64,000 bases of DNA from Lactobacillus mulieris (GTDB taxonomy: Bacteria > Bacillota > Bacilli > Lactobacillales > Lactobacillaceae), in assembly GCF_007095465.1 (NCBI RefSeq), contig NZ_SDGL01000005.1, forward strand, positions 1 to 64,000, written 5' to 3'. Position numbers and translations under genes: made by a program. Position 1 is the stretch's first letter. The number at the start of each line of letters is the position of its first letter. The notes below the pieces were generated by a model. It was not told the DNA's origin. It did no database searches and saw only the letters and a list, made by a program, of their open reading frames with translations. Of the stretch, positions 50,758 to 61,211 are shown in pieces.

Positions 50758-52590
50758 TTATTCATGATCCTTAATATCAGCTTCAGCTTCTTTTTCAAGT
50801 TCTTTTTGGTTGTCATCACGTACACTTCTTGCAGAAGCAGTAACTTCGATTCCAAGTTCAGCCATTTGTTCATCTGAAACAGGAGATGGAGCCTTCATCA
50901 TTGGTTCACTTGCACTTGCAGTCTTAGGGAAGGCAATAACGTCACGAATGTTATCCTTACCAGTTAAGAGCATTGCAAATCTATCAAGACCAATTGCTAA
51001 ACCTGCATGTGGTGGGAATCCCATGTCTAAAGCATCAAGTAAGAAGCCAAATTGTTCGTAAGCCTTTTCCTTAGTAAAGCCAAGAGCCTTAAGCATCTTA
51101 AGTTGGATGTCCTTCTTATGGATACGGATTGAACCACCACCAAGTTCGTAACCGTTCAAGATGATATCGTAACTTCTTGCGTGAGCTTTGTGTGGTTCAG
51201 TTTCAAGAAGCTTGATACCTTCATCATCTGGCATAGTGAATGGGTGGTGAGCTGCAATCCATTGATCATCGCCTTCATCATATTCAAACAATGGCCAATC
51301 AACAACCCATTCAAAGTGGTAATCATCCTTAGATACCATGTTAAGTTCAATGGCAATTGAACGTCTTAAGTAACCTAAAGCATCACAACATACCTTCCAC
51401 TTGTCAGCAACAAAGAGTAACAATTCGCCACCCTTTAAGTTGTAGATCTTCTTAAGTTGTTCAGCTTCATTATCAGTAATAAAGCGACTAACTGGACCTG
51501 AGAATTCACCATCTTCAAACTTAGCCCAAGCCAAGCCCTTAGCGTGGAAGCGCTTGATGTATTCTTGCTTTTCTTCAATCTTCTTACGGCTATATGCCTT
51601 TGCCCCGCCTTCAACAGCAATAGCCTTAACAAAACCACCATCAGCAATAGCACCTGAGAAGACTTTAAAGTCAGAATCCTTGAAGACTTCATTTAAGTCT
51701 TGAATCTTCATATCAAAACGCATATCTGGTTTGTCACTACCGTAGTAGTTCATAGCATCGTTCCAAGTAATTCTTGGAAGTGGTAACTTAATATCTACTC
51801 CTTTAACATCATGCATTACCTTTTGCAAAAGACGTTCAGTGATGTCTTGAACACCCTTTTCATCAAGGAATGAAGTTTCCATATCAATTTGAGTAAATTC
51901 TGGTTGACGGTCACCACGTAAGTCTTCATCACGGAAACAACGTGCAATTTGATAATATTTGTCAAAACCAGCACCCATTAATAATTGCTTAAACAATTGA
52001 GGTGATTGTGGTAATGCATAGAAACTACCTGGGTAAACACGTGAAGGTACTAAGTAGTCACGTGCACCTTCTGGTGTTGACTTACCTAAATCAGGAGTTT
52101 CAATATCAATGAAGCCTTCACTATCAAAGAATTCGTGAACAGCTGTAGTAATCTTTGAACGAGTGATTAAAGCTCTTTGTAAAGTTGAACGACGTAAGTC
52201 AAGGTAACGGCACTTAAGCTTAGTTTGTTCATTTGCACTTAAGTCATCCTTGATTTCAAATGGTGGGTTCTTAGCTTCGTTTAGGATGGTAATTGTAGTA
52301 GCATCAACTTCAACTTCACCAGTTTTCATTTCTGGATTAACGCTACTTCTCTTAACTACCTTACCCTTAACTTCAATAACATATTCGTTACCTAAGCTGT
52401 CAGCTTTATCCATTAAATCCTTACCAGAATCATGGTTAACCACAACTTGAACGATACCTTCACGGTCACGTAAATCAATAAAAATTAAGTTACCCAAGTT
52501 ACGGACTCTTTGTACCCAGCCGTACAAAGTTACTTCTTGATCTAAATATTGGCTGGTAATGTTACCACAATAATCAGTTCTCTTGTCCAT
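50758..52590 (-). CDS. aspS: Aspartyl-tRNA synthetase
   Basis: A class IIb synthetase charging tRNA-Asp. N-terminal OB fold ([26 protein letters not shown]), motif 2 [23 protein letters not shown], a bacterial GAD insertion and motif 3 [13 protein letters not shown]. 610 residues is the bacterial size. It follows hisS by 17 bases; the two share the T-box leader. Confidence 0.97.
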   Translation of the reverse strand: MDKRTDYCGNITSQYLDQEVTLYGWVQRVRNLGNLIFIDLRDREGIVQVVVNHDSGKDLMDKADSLGNEYVIEVKGKVVKRSSVNPEMKTGEVEVDATTITILNEAKNPPFEIKDDLSANEQTKLKCRYLDLRRSTLQRALITRSKITTAVHEFFDSEGFIDIETPDLGKSTPEGARDYLVPSRVYPGSFYALPQSPQLFKQLLMGAGFDKYYQIARCFRDEDLRGDRQPEFTQIDMETSFLDEKGVQDITERLLQKVMHDVKGVDIKLPLPRITWNDAMNYYGSDKPDMRFDMKIQDLNEVFKDSDFKVFSGAIADGGFVKAIAVEGGAKAYSRKKIEEKQEYIKRFHAKGLAWAKFEDGEFSGPVSRFITDNEAEQLKKIYNLKGGELLLFVADKWKVCCDALGYLRRSIAIELNMVSKDDYHFEWVVDWPLFEYDEGDDQWIAAHHPFTMPDDEGIKLLETEPHKAHARSYDIILNGYELGGGSIRIHKKDIQLKMLKALGFTKEKAYEQFGFLLDALDMGFPPHAGLAIGLDRFAMLLTGKDNIRDVIAFPKTASASEPMMKAPSPVSDEQMAELGIEVTASARSVRDDNQKELEKEAEADIKDHE

Positions 52591-52607
52591 TGTTAGTTTT
52601 TATCTCC

Positions 52608-53888
52608 CTAAAAGTTTTTCATAGCTTCGCTAATGTTATTCATTTCATCCCAGCTAAACTTGATTTGCTTGCCGTCGGCTAAACGTTTAATTGAAACATT
52701 TCCTTCGGCAAGTTCTTTTTCACCCAAAGTAATTACAAATTCGGCATGAACACGGTCAGCTTTCTTGAATTGGTTTTTAAGCTTCTTTTGATCTACATCA
52801 TATTGAACTTTTTTACCTTGCTTACGTAAAGTTCTGGCAAGTTCAACGCTCTTCATCGCAGTTCCTTCACCAATGTTAGCAATGAAGAAGTCAATTCCAG
52901 TATCAGCAAACAATTCTGGGTTTTGCTTTTCAAGTACAAGCATCAAACGCTCTTCACCAATACCAAAACCAACAGCTGGTGTTTCAGGTCCACCAAATTC
53001 TTCAACTAAGTGATTATATCTTCCCCCACCTAATACAGTAGTTGGAGAAGCCCACAAATCAGTATCAGCAACCATAAATTCAAAAATCACACCAGTATAG
53101 TAATCAAGCCCACGAACTAAGTCATCATCTAAAACATATTTAATGCCTAACTTATCCAAAGCGTCAGTTATATATTTGAAATTAGCTTTTGATTCATCAT
53201 CTAAATAATCCACAATTCTTGGCGCATTTGGTAAAAATTGCTTATCTTGTTCTTCTTTAGAATCAAGAATTCTTAGTGGGTTTTTACCCAAGCGTCTTTG
53301 AGAATCTTCTGATAATTGATCTTTTACTGGAGTAAAGTAATCAACTAAAGCATCATGATACTTTTGGCGAACATCTTCATTACCAAGTGAATTGATATGA
53401 AGTTCAAAATTCTTAACACCTAACTTATTAAGTAAGTCGTTCCCCATCATAATTGTTTCAATATCAGCTAATGGATTATTTGAGCCAAAGCTTTCACAAC
53501 CAATTTGGTGAAATTCACGTTGACGGCCTGCTTGTGGTCTTTCATATCGGAACATAGATTCAATGTAATAAACATTAAATGGTTTTACGACATCTGGACC
53601 ATACATCTTATTTTCAACAAATGATCTAACTACCCCAGCAGTTCCTTCTGGACGCAAGGCAATATGACGACCACCTTTATCGTTAAAGTCATACATTTCC
53701 TTTTCAACGACATCACTAGTTTCACCGGATGAACGAGAAAAGACTTCATAACTTTCAAAGCTAGGAGTTCTAATTTCACGGTAATTTGCTTGTTTGAAAA
53801 AGTCACGTGCAATTTGTTCAACTTTTTCCCAATTTCCTGAAACTTCAGGCAAAATATCAACTGTACCTTTTGGCTTTTGTACCTTCAT
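52608..53888 (-). CDS. hisS: Histidyl-tRNA synthetase
   Basis: A class IIa synthetase. N-terminal [10 protein letters not shown], motif 2 [20 protein letters not shown], the histidine-specific motif [14 protein letters not shown] and [14 protein letters not shown]. 426 residues. AAGGGTG precedes the ATG. A T-box leader lies upstream. Confidence 0.97.
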   Translation of the reverse strand: MKVQKPKGTVDILPEVSGNWEKVEQIARDFFKQANYREIRTPSFESYEVFSRSSGETSDVVEKEMYDFNDKGGRHIALRPEGTAGVVRSFVENKMYGPDVVKPFNVYYIESMFRYERPQAGRQREFHQIGCESFGSNNPLADIETIMMGNDLLNKLGVKNFELHINSLGNEDVRQKYHDALVDYFTPVKDQLSEDSQRRLGKNPLRILDSKEEQDKQFLPNAPRIVDYLDDESKANFKYITDALDKLGIKYVLDDDLVRGLDYYTGVIFEFMVADTDLWASPTTVLGGGRYNHLVEEFGGPETPAVGFGIGEERLMLVLEKQNPELFADTGIDFFIANIGEGTAMKSVELARTLRKQGKKVQYDVDQKKLKNQFKKADRVHAEFVITLGEKELAEGNVSIKRLADGKQIKFSWDEMNNISEAMKNF

Positions 53889-53921
53889 TAACTACACCCT
53901 TTTTATGTTTAAATTTTGCAA

Positions 53922-54140
53922 CTAAAAAGAGCGCCCGGGAATATATCCAAGGGCGCTCAAATAGCACGGTACCACCTTTTGCTTGCTACGATTAACGCTC
54001 GCCACACGAACCATTATCTGCTAAAGGGGTCACAGATTGCTACTCTATGTCCTTTCACCCAAACGGACACTCTCTGAAAATAAGTTTCAATCTTCAATTC
54101 TTCGTCATTGATAATTCTTTTATAGCTTACTTTTTTCTTT
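53922..54140 (-). ncRNA. T-box leader of hisS-aspS
   Basis: The leader carries the T-box GGTGGTACCGTG at 53977-53966 and a GC-rich terminator GAGCGCCC / GGGCGCTC (53929-53957) with T5. Uncharged tRNA would stabilise the antiterminator and switch on hisS-aspS. A GAC (Asp) in CTGTGACCCC is a possible specifier, but the leader would need folding to decide between Asp and His. Confidence 0.85.
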
Positions 54141-54154
54141 CATTAAAGTCAATA

Positions 54155-54595
54155 CTAATCAAGATCTAAAACGATTGTGAAAGGGCCATCATTTTCAAGT
54201 TCAACTTTCATATCTGCCCCAAAGTGACCTGTTTCCACGTGGAAGCCAAGTTGCTTTAACTCTTGATTGAAATCTTGCCATAATTCATCAGCCTTGGGTG
54301 GTCGCATAGCATTGACAAAGCTAGGCCGATTTCCCCTTTTAGTATCTGCCAATAAGGTAAACTGACTAACACTTAAGATTTGGCCTTTTACATCAGCCAA
54401 ACTTAAGTTTGTTTTTCCTTCTTCATCCTCAAAAATGCGCATTTTAGCTATTTTTTGAGCTGCCTTGGCAATTACTTTCTCATTATCATCTTGTCCAATA
54501 CCAACTAATAACAAAAAGCCACGCTTAATCTTACCTACAACTTCATCATCGATTTTCACTTGTGCGTGATTAACTCTTTGAATAACAACTCTCAT
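54155..54595 (-). CDS. dtd: D-aminoacyl-tRNA deacylase
   Basis: Removes D-amino acids from mischarged tRNA. The motifs [17 protein letters not shown] and the C-terminal [10 protein letters not shown] (the Gly-Pro motif) are the active-site signatures. 146 residues. It overlaps the rel stop by one base; the pairing rel-dtd is conserved in Firmicutes. Confidence 0.96.
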   Translation of the reverse strand: MRVVIQRVNHAQVKIDDEVVGKIKRGFLLLVGIGQDDNEKVIAKAAQKIAKMRIFEDEEGKTNLSLADVKGQILSVSQFTLLADTKRGNRPSFVNAMRPPKADELWQDFNQELKQLGFHVETGHFGADMKVELENDGPFTIVLDLD

Positions 54596-56829
54596 TAATT
54601 ATCAGACCTCTTTGTTGAATATACATCTGGTATATCGCGCAAGCGACTCAAAGCTTCATTTAGCTGCTGAGAGTCCTTAACAGTAATCGTAACGTAAATA
54701 TGGGCAATATTTTCTTCATTTACTTTACCAGAAATATTTTTAATATTTTTAGTTAAACTATTTAACTTATTAATTACATCACTAAGTAAGCTAGAACGAT
54801 TGTAACCAAAAATTTCAATGTTGGCATTGAATGTTTCTGAGCGTTCTCCGACATTTTCCCAATCAACATCAATCAAACGCCCCTCTTTAGCTGCTTCATC
54901 AGTCACATTGCGGCAATCTGTCCGGTGAATAGTTACACCACGGCCTTTTGTAACATAGCCAATAATTTCATCACCAGGAACTGGATTGCAACATTTAGCT
55001 AAGTGCAACATTAAGTCACTTACGCCTTGAATAACGACACCATTATTATGTTTTACATGCATAACTGCACGATTTGGAGTAATATTTTTAGTTTCTTCAG
55101 TTGCCGTTTGCCCAGCATTCAGAATTTTTTCTTCTAATTCTTTTTGCTTTTTATTTTCTTCTTTACGTAAATCTTCAGTTAAACGATTAACAATTCCAAT
55201 TGCAGAAACTTCACCGTAACCAACTTGTGAGAACATCTCATCTTCAGAATGATAATTTAATTGGTCAAGTAATTTTTGAATGTGCTCTTTATCAAGATAT
55301 TCCTTTGCATTCAAGCCACGTTCTCTAAGTAAATTAGCAACGTCACTACGGCCTTTCTCAATGTTTTCATCCTTGCGTTGCTCTTTTAGAAAACGTCTAA
55401 TTTTGTTACGAGCCCGTGATGTTTTGACCATATTCATCCAATCTGGTGATGGTTCGGCATTAGACTGTGTCAAAATTGAGACAACATCACCATTTTTAAG
55501 ACGATAATCAAGTGGGACTAACTTGTCATTAACTTTTGCACCAACAGCATGACTTCCAACTTGAGTGTGGATTGCATAGGCAAAATCCAGTGGGACAGAA
55601 CCCTTTGCTAATTCATAAACATCCCCTTTTGGAGTAAAGACATAAACTGAATCTGAAAAGATATCAGATTTCACACTCTTCATAAACTCATCAGCATTAC
55701 TAGTTTCATCTTTTAATTCCAAAATTTCTCGAAACATATCTAATTTGCGACCAGCACTAGTTGCTTCAACAGCTTGAGTGTCACCTTTTTTATATGCCCA
55801 GTGTGCGGCAACCCCATATTCAGCCACTTCATGCATTTGTTGAGTTCTAATTTGAATTTCAAGAGGTTTCCCACCTGGTCCAATAATCGTAGTATGCAAT
55901 GATTGATAGCCATTAGCCTTTGGAACAGCAATATAATCTTTAAACCTTCCAGGCATTGGCTTCCACTTAGTATGAACAGCACCAAGCACGGCATAACAAT
56001 CGCGCACATTTTGAACTATCACACGAACAGCAAGTAAATCAAAGATTTCACTAAAATCTTTATGCTTATTCACCATCTTTTTGTAAATAGAGTAAATATG
56101 CTTAGGTCGACCATAAATATCATATTTAATATGCAAACTATCTAAGGTATCTTTTAAATAAGCAATTGCCGTTTCAATATAGCCTTCGCGCTCACTACGC
56201 TTAGAGTTCATCTGGTTGACAATATTGTAGTAGGCTTCAGGGTTTAGATAATGCAAGCTCATATCTTCAAGCTCCCATTTAATTGTCCCAATACCTAAAC
56301 GATCTGCCAGCGGCGCATAAATATCTAAAGTTTCTGATGCAATTCGGCGTTGCTTATCGGGGCGTAAATGGTCAAGGGTATGCATATTATGCAAACGGTC
56401 TGCCAATTTAACCATAATTACCCGCAAATCTTTTGCCATAGCAATCAGCATTTTTCGGTGATTTTCAGCTAAAAATTCTTCATGTGACTTATATTCATAC
56501 TTGTTTAGCTTTGTTACCCCATCAACAATAAAAGCTACATCTTCACCAAATTCACGCTTTATATCATCATTAGTAACTGAAGTATCTTCAACTGTGTCAT
56601 GTAAAAATCCCGCAGCAACAGTATCTGGATCTAGTCCTAAATTTGCTAAAGTCCCAGCAACTTGAGTTGGGTGAATAATATATGGCTGTCCGCTTGCTCT
56701 TTTTTGACCTGAATGTGCTTTATCTGCATATTCATAAGCTCTTTCTACAAAAGCAAGTTGTTCTTTATTCATATATTTTTTACATGCAGAGATAACCTCT
56801 TCATGGGTCATTTCAATGTATTTAGACAT
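54595..56829 (-). CDS. relA: Bifunctional (p)ppGpp synthetase/hydrolase Rel
   Basis: Controls the stringent response by making and degrading (p)ppGpp. The HD hydrolase ([25 protein letters not shown], about 50-85), the synthetase domain with [18 protein letters not shown] (the RxKD form seen in bifunctional enzymes), TGS ([13 protein letters not shown]) and a C-terminal ACT domain are all present. I start it at the ATG at 56829; the GTG three codons earlier is too close to its ribosome site. 744 residues. Confidence 0.97.
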   Translation of the reverse strand: MSKYIEMTHEEVISACKKYMNKEQLAFVERAYEYADKAHSGQKRASGQPYIIHPTQVAGTLANLGLDPDTVAAGFLHDTVEDTSVTNDDIKREFGEDVAFIVDGVTKLNKYEYKSHEEFLAENHRKMLIAMAKDLRVIMVKLADRLHNMHTLDHLRPDKQRRIASETLDIYAPLADRLGIGTIKWELEDMSLHYLNPEAYYNIVNQMNSKRSEREGYIETAIAYLKDTLDSLHIKYDIYGRPKHIYSIYKKMVNKHKDFSEIFDLLAVRVIVQNVRDCYAVLGAVHTKWKPMPGRFKDYIAVPKANGYQSLHTTIIGPGGKPLEIQIRTQQMHEVAEYGVAAHWAYKKGDTQAVEATSAGRKLDMFREILELKDETSNADEFMKSVKSDIFSDSVYVFTPKGDVYELAKGSVPLDFAYAIHTQVGSHAVGAKVNDKLVPLDYRLKNGDVVSILTQSNAEPSPDWMNMVKTSRARNKIRRFLKEQRKDENIEKGRSDVANLLRERGLNAKEYLDKEHIQKLLDQLNYHSEDEMFSQVGYGEVSAIGIVNRLTEDLRKEENKKQKELEEKILNAGQTATEETKNITPNRAVMHVKHNNGVVIQGVSDLMLHLAKCCNPVPGDEIIGYVTKGRGVTIHRTDCRNVTDEAAKEGRLIDVDWENVGERSETFNANIEIFGYNRSSLLSDVINKLNSLTKNIKNISGKVNEENIAHIYVTITVKDSQQLNEALSRLRDIPDVYSTKRSDN

Positions 56830-56850
56830 CTTACTCACCTACTCCAAAAT

Positions 56851-57225
56851 TTAGTTTTTATAAATATTGCCCTTCAATGAGCCAAAAAATTCCATAATTA
56901 AATAAATAATAATTAAAACTAAATTATACTTAGCATATCGTGATAATACAACTAATAAAAACACAATTGGCAAAAATAACAGCCAATACTTCTTAAGATT
57001 CCTATCATTTATTACTTTTCCTACCTGATAACTAATCAAACTATTTAAAATAATAAAAATAAATCCTACTCGCCAAGTTAATTTTATTTGTAATAAACTT
57101 GAGCCATATGCTAAAAGAACCAATAATAGTGTCCACCAAATTACTGGCATAAAGGAATAACTATTTAATTTTTTAATCCAGCTTGCTTCTAATATTTTCT
57201 TTTTGGCTAGCTGTAATTTTGCCAT
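56851..57225 (-). CDS. Small membrane protein between prmA and relA
   Basis: A 124-residue protein with about four membrane helices and no recognised family. The ATG at 57225 is preferred because AAAGAG lies nine bases before it; the TTG three codons up is too close. It lies 21 bases from rel and 44 from prmA, so it is probably transcribed with them. Confidence 0.6.
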   Translation of the reverse strand: MAKLQLAKKKILEASWIKKLNSYSFMPVIWWTLLLVLLAYGSSLLQIKLTWRVGFIFIILNSLISYQVGKVINDRNLKKYWLLFLPIVFLLVVLSRYAKYNLVLIIIYLIMEFFGSLKGNIYKN

Positions 57226-57269
57226 ATTATCCAACTCTTTCTGTTTTAATTTCTTTTAATTCTAGCACT

Positions 57270-58214
57270 TTATTCTGGTTTACGTTCAATTAATAGGCAA
57301 ACCCAACGTCCTTCTTGCATAGTGGTTTTTACAGAAAAACCATTTTCTGCTAAACTTTGTTTAACTTTTTCTGCTTGTAAATAATCAATCCCAGAAAAAA
57401 TAATTTTACCATTAGGAGCAAGGTGATCATTCAGTTCAGGAATTAGATCAAATAAGATTTCAGCTAAAATATTAGCTAAAATTAAGTCAAATTTACCATT
57501 TATATTTTTTAACAAGTTAGCTTTAATAACTTTAATATTGTTAAGTTTATTAAGTGCAATATTCTCGTTAGCTGCTGTAACTGCCTCATCGGAAATATCC
57601 GTAGCAAGAACACTTTCTGCTCCTAATTTGCTAGCCGCAATCGCTAAAATCCCCGAACCAGTTCCAACATCTAAAACCTTAGCAGGTTTTGTCATACTAC
57701 GTTCAAGTGCCATCATTACCAACTGAGTAGTAGTATGTCCCCCGGTCCCAAAAGCTAGTCCTGGATCTAGAGTAATAACTTTTTGGTCTGGGAACTCAGG
57801 TTGATAATCTTCCCATTCAGGAACGATTGCCAAGTGACGAGAGAAATTAAGAACGTGATAATATTTCTGCCAAACTTTATTCCAATCTTTATCTTGAACA
57901 TAGTCATAACTAATTTCTTTTTTGCCAGTATCAAGACCATAAGATTCTAATTCTGTTAATTTATCCTTATATTGTTCAATTAGTTCCTGAGGGTCACGTT
58001 CTTGATCAAAATAAGCGATAAATTCCATATCATCAGGCAAGTTTTCTATATCATCGAAATCAACTACCGTAGAATCATTAGCCCAGCCTGCTTGTTCAAA
58101 ATCACTGCGCTTTCTTGCTTCAACTCCTAAAGCCTTAACTTGTTCTTGACTAAAATAAGTTAGCGCATCTTCAATTTCATGGCTAGTTTGCAATTTTATC
58201 AATAATAATTTCAT
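57270..58214 (-). CDS. prmA: Ribosomal protein L11 methyltransferase
   Basis: Trimethylates L11 in the 50S subunit. LDPGLAFGTGGH (about 149-160) and the SAM motif KVLDVGTGSGIL (179-190), then NPPF-like region LILANILAEI, are the family marks. 314 residues. GGAGT precedes the ATG. Confidence 0.96.
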   Translation of the reverse strand: MKLLLIKLQTSHEIEDALTYFSQEQVKALGVEARKRSDFEQAGWANDSTVVDFDDIENLPDDMEFIAYFDQERDPQELIEQYKDKLTELESYGLDTGKKEISYDYVQDKDWNKVWQKYYHVLNFSRHLAIVPEWEDYQPEFPDQKVITLDPGLAFGTGGHTTTQLVMMALERSMTKPAKVLDVGTGSGILAIAASKLGAESVLATDISDEAVTAANENIALNKLNNIKVIKANLLKNINGKFDLILANILAEILFDLIPELNDHLAPNGKIIFSGIDYLQAEKVKQSLAENGFSVKTTMQEGRWVCLLIERKPE

Positions 58215-58235
58215 TAATCAGACTCCAATCTATTT

Positions 58236-58263
58236 TTGACACTACGTTTGACCATGATATGAT
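58236..58263 (+). promoter_or_regulatory. ybaK promoter
   Basis: -35 TTGACA (58236-58241, consensus), a 16-base spacer and -10 TATGAT (58258-58263). The start of transcription, near 58270, is only about ten bases before the ATG. Confidence 0.65.
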
Positions 58264-58279
58264 GGTAAAGGTGATAAAA

Positions 58280-58786
58280 ATGTCAAAGAAACGTAAAAAA
58301 GATAAACTCGAAAAAACATTAGTAGAAAAGATTCTCGATCGAGAAAAAATTCCTTACGAGCAAAAAGAATTTGAAACCCATGAAGAACATGGTGTTTTTC
58401 AAATGGATACTTCTATTTTAGAACAAGACCAACGTCTGGTCTACAAGACGCTTGCTTGTGAAGGAAATAAAACAGGTCCACTTGTTGCTGTTTTACCTAT
58501 TACTGAACATTTAGATTTAAAAAAATTAGCTAAAGTTTCTGGTAATAAAAAATGTGAAATGTTGCCACTAAAGAAGTTGGAAAAAACAACTGGCTATGTT
58601 CATGGTGCTAATACTCCGATTGGTATTCATTTTAATGACCATTATCCGATTTATCTTGACAACAGTATGAAAAATGAAGAAAAAATCATTGTTTCCTCTG
58701 GGAAAGTCGGGCGAAGTGTCCAATTGGCCCCTCTAGACTTACAAAAAGTGGTTGAAGGGACTTTTGGTGATTTGTTAGAAAAATAA
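58280..58786 (+). CDS. ybaK: YbaK/EbsC-type Cys-tRNA(Pro) deacylase
   Basis: A 168-residue YbaK/ProX-superfamily editing protein: VYKTLACEGNKTGPLVAVLP, MLPLKKLEKTTGYVHGANTPIG, and VSSGKVGRSVQLAPLDL. It hydrolyses misacylated Cys-tRNA-Pro in studied members. The start is the ATG at 58280, set by AAAGGTGAT; an upstream ATG at 58259 lies inside the promoter. Confidence 0.9.
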   Translation: MSKKRKKDKLEKTLVEKILDREKIPYEQKEFETHEEHGVFQMDTSILEQDQRLVYKTLACEGNKTGPLVAVLPITEHLDLKKLAKVSGNKKCEMLPLKKLEKTTGYVHGANTPIGIHFNDHYPIYLDNSMKNEEKIIVSSGKVGRSVQLAPLDLQKVVEGTFGDLLEK

Positions 58787-58804
58787 CCACTAATATTTAA
58801 TTAT

Positions 58805-58848
58805 AAAAAAACAAGAGTTATCGTGAAGATGAACTCTTGTTTTTTTGA
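58805..58848. terminator. Intrinsic terminator after ybaK
   Basis: ACAAGAGTT pairs with AACTCTTGT around a 12-base loop, followed by T7. The A-run on the other side lets it serve the minus-strand gene that ends at 58862 as well. Confidence 0.82.
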
Positions 58849-58861
58849 ATAGTCTTTAACT

Positions 58862-60220
58862 TTATGAAGCATGGCGCCATTTACTATCTGTCAAAATTCT
58901 AGCTGCAATCAAACCAAGTGGTAATGCAATAACAATCATAATTGCTTCAGTAGCCCAATAAGCCCCTAGGCTTATTCGAGTCAAACCTAAATTGAAAACA
59001 GCTCGATACATATAAAGTCCCGGCACCATGATAACTACTGACGGAACTGTAATAGCTATTCTTGGGTAACCAACTTTTTCACGTATAAATGAAGCAAGTA
59101 ATCCGGAAAGAAGCACACCTATAAAAGCAGCCAATGCTGGTGGCATATGACCATAATCTACTAAACTTAAACGTAAAGTATTGGAAATTGCTCCAATAAC
59201 AGCAGTTAAGGCCGCATAATTAACTTTAGAGTTAAACATTAAACTGAAGCCAAAAACTCCACAAAAACTGGCAATTAACCTAAAAATCGTTAAGTTAACA
59301 GGATTTAAGCCTAATTTGGTCATATCTCCAGGGTGAATCCCAATTAACAAGGCAGTTGCCCAACCTACAGTCGTAGCTACAATAATAATTAATAATGCAT
59401 ATGCCATTCTTTCAAGGCCGGATCTCATATCTAACTTCGATAAGTCAAGGCCTGCAGTAATAAATGGGAAGCCAGGAATTACGAACAGCATCGAACCAAT
59501 ATAACCAAAAATATGACTAGACCGAATATTAAAAATAAAATGTAATAATTGGAAAGCTAAAAAATACGTTACACAAGCCACAAAAACAGCGGTAGCAACT
59601 TTAGCAACCATTGTTATATGCCTTTGTCCCATTTTCATTCGAGTGTAATTACCACATCCCGCCCCAAAGAATGCACATACAATTTCAGGTATACCGCCAC
59701 CAAGCAAAAAGATAAAACCTGCACAAGCAATTGCCGCAGCTAAGCCCGCAATTACTGGTGTATAACGGCTTTTTAAATGTTCAATTTCCCCTAATCGACG
59801 GTGAATTTGACCAATATTCCAGTTGCCATCTCCTGCTTCAAATTGTCTAACAAAACGCTCTAATTCATTAAGTTTAGTCATATTAATACCGGTTGAAGGT
59901 AAAGTTAAAGTTTGACTATATGACTGGTTATTTACATCAAAACATGTGCAATCAATTGTTAATAAGCCAATATCTGCTGAACATGTAATATCTAATGCAC
60001 GAGCAATTGTATTCATCGAATCGCGCACTCTCCATGATCCAGTACCACAGCTCAAAATCATTAATCCAACACGTCCAACAATACTTGCTTTTTCGACAAG
60101 TGTTGCCTTCTTAGCCGGAGTTTCATCTTTACTTTTAAAAAATTCCTCCCATTGTATTTTCATGTGGTGAGAATTTGATAAATGATGTCCCATATCTATT
60201 TTGTCTATTTCCTTTACCAT
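58862..60220 (-). CDS. ThrE-like threonine/serine exporter family protein
   Basis: A 452-residue membrane protein: a soluble N-terminal stretch, then about ten membrane helices. The N half matches the ThrE domain (IADRLGxxxxIGxxxx-like ARALDITCSADIGLLTIDCT, FFGAGCGNYTRMK), the C half the ThrE_2 repeat (FCGVFGFSLMFN, IAAILVPGLYMY-like VVIMVPGLYMYRAVFN). Members export threonine and serine; here the substrate is not proven. It starts at the citG stop (TAATG), so it is co-transcribed with citG. Confidence 0.78.
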   Translation of the reverse strand: MVKEIDKIDMGHHLSNSHHMKIQWEEFFKSKDETPAKKATLVEKASIVGRVGLMILSCGTGSWRVRDSMNTIARALDITCSADIGLLTIDCTCFDVNNQSYSQTLTLPSTGINMTKLNELERFVRQFEAGDGNWNIGQIHRRLGEIEHLKSRYTPVIAGLAAAIACAGFIFLLGGGIPEIVCAFFGAGCGNYTRMKMGQRHITMVAKVATAVFVACVTYFLAFQLLHFIFNIRSSHIFGYIGSMLFVIPGFPFITAGLDLSKLDMRSGLERMAYALLIIIVATTVGWATALLIGIHPGDMTKLGLNPVNLTIFRLIASFCGVFGFSLMFNSKVNYAALTAVIGAISNTLRLSLVDYGHMPPALAAFIGVLLSGLLASFIREKVGYPRIAITVPSVVIMVPGLYMYRAVFNLGLTRISLGAYWATEAIMIVIALPLGLIAARILTDSKWRHAS

Positions 60221-61038
60221 TAAATTGTTCCCTCTTCCAAGGCCAGAAAAATTGTTATAATCAACAAATCTGCACAGCCACCAAGACTGTAGTTTTTTTC
60301 AGAAAAAAGGTTATCAAGCCTTGATAAATAAGCTAATGCTTCAGCTTCTTTGGCTCCTCCCAAATCAAGAAAATGCTTGCTCCATTTTTTTAGCTCATCT
60401 AATTTCTCTATACTACCGGCGCGCTTAATAAAATTTGAATCTTCTGTTACACTTGCTATTTTCATCAATGTATCTAGCAGCTTTTCATTAAGAGTTCCTG
60501 TAGCTTGTCTTAAAAATGGGAGTGAAATTTGATTTACTATTGGGTATCCGGCTTCAGCCTGGCCACGAATACCGGCTTTGCCATATTTTTGATATTCAAT
60601 TTCACCTGCAGTTTTTGGATTTTTAATGTTTGCTAAATCACGTTCAACTAGTCCCTGTGTCATTGATTGAACAATTTTAAAAACATCACAATTATTACTT
60701 TTTGCATAACTACAAGCGCAAACAAAAATACCAAGCGAAAAAATTGCCCCTTTATGAGTATTTATACCTTTAGTGCTAGCAAACATCCTTTGCTCAGCCT
60801 TTATTCCATGCTTTCGAAGTTTTTCAAACATATCTGACAATTTTCCATCATAATTACGTCCCAATTCTTCGGCTTTTTCAAAATAAGTACGTAAACTCAG
60901 GGTACTATCAATAAAAGTATAAATATCCATATCAGGATGAGAGCCGTGAGTTGCAGGATCAACCAATCCTGGCTTAGGCAAAGTTACTACCTCATAAAGC
61001 AACGCCTTAATAGCTAAATCAGCATGTAGATATTTCAC
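60220..61038 (-). CDS. citG: Triphosphoribosyl-dephospho-CoA synthase
   Basis: Makes the 2'-(5''-triphosphoribosyl)-3'-dephospho-CoA precursor of the citrate lyase prosthetic group from ATP and dephospho-CoA. PGLVDPATHGSHPDMDIYTFIDS, GINTHKGAIFSLGI and GYPIVNQISLPFL are the family motifs. 272 residues. It starts with GTG after AAGGG and has its own promoter. The transferase CitX needed to attach the group is not fused here and not in this window. Confidence 0.93.
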   Translation of the reverse strand: MKYLHADLAIKALLYEVVTLPKPGLVDPATHGSHPDMDIYTFIDSTLSLRTYFEKAEELGRNYDGKLSDMFEKLRKHGIKAEQRMFASTKGINTHKGAIFSLGIFVCACSYAKSNNCDVFKIVQSMTQGLVERDLANIKNPKTAGEIEYQKYGKAGIRGQAEAGYPIVNQISLPFLRQATGTLNEKLLDTLMKIASVTEDSNFIKRAGSIEKLDELKKWSKHFLDLGGAKEAEALAYLSRLDNLFSEKNYSLGGCADLLIITIFLALEEGTI

Positions 61039-61071
61039 TTGTATCCCTTCTTTTAATTAAATAACTTTATC

Positions 61072-61080
61072 ATTTTACCA
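61072..61080 (-). promoter_or_regulatory. citG promoter, extended -10
   Basis: On the minus strand TGGTAAAAT (TAAAAT at 61077-61072), with the same 15-base context as before glyQ. Confidence 0.55.
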
Positions 61081-61117
61081 TATTTTACTAGCTATACATT
61101 TTAAAATTTAACTAGAA

Positions 61118-61149
61118 CAAAAAAATAGGCTTCAAAGAAGCCTATTTTG
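61118..61149 (-). terminator. Intrinsic terminator between citF and citG
   Basis: AAAATAGGCTTC pairs with GAAGCCTATTTT around a short loop, with T-runs on both strands. It ends the citCDEF transcript. Confidence 0.8.
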
Positions 61150-61211
61150 TACGGATATTTAATTATTTTCAATATTAAGCATTTTAAAATATTTTTTTCT
61201 TTAATGCAAGC

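Noticed and set aside
58259..58279. An upstream ATG for the YbaK protein
   Set aside because: It falls on the -10 box of a well-formed promoter, so it is not in the transcript; the AAAGGTGAT site points to the ATG at 58280.
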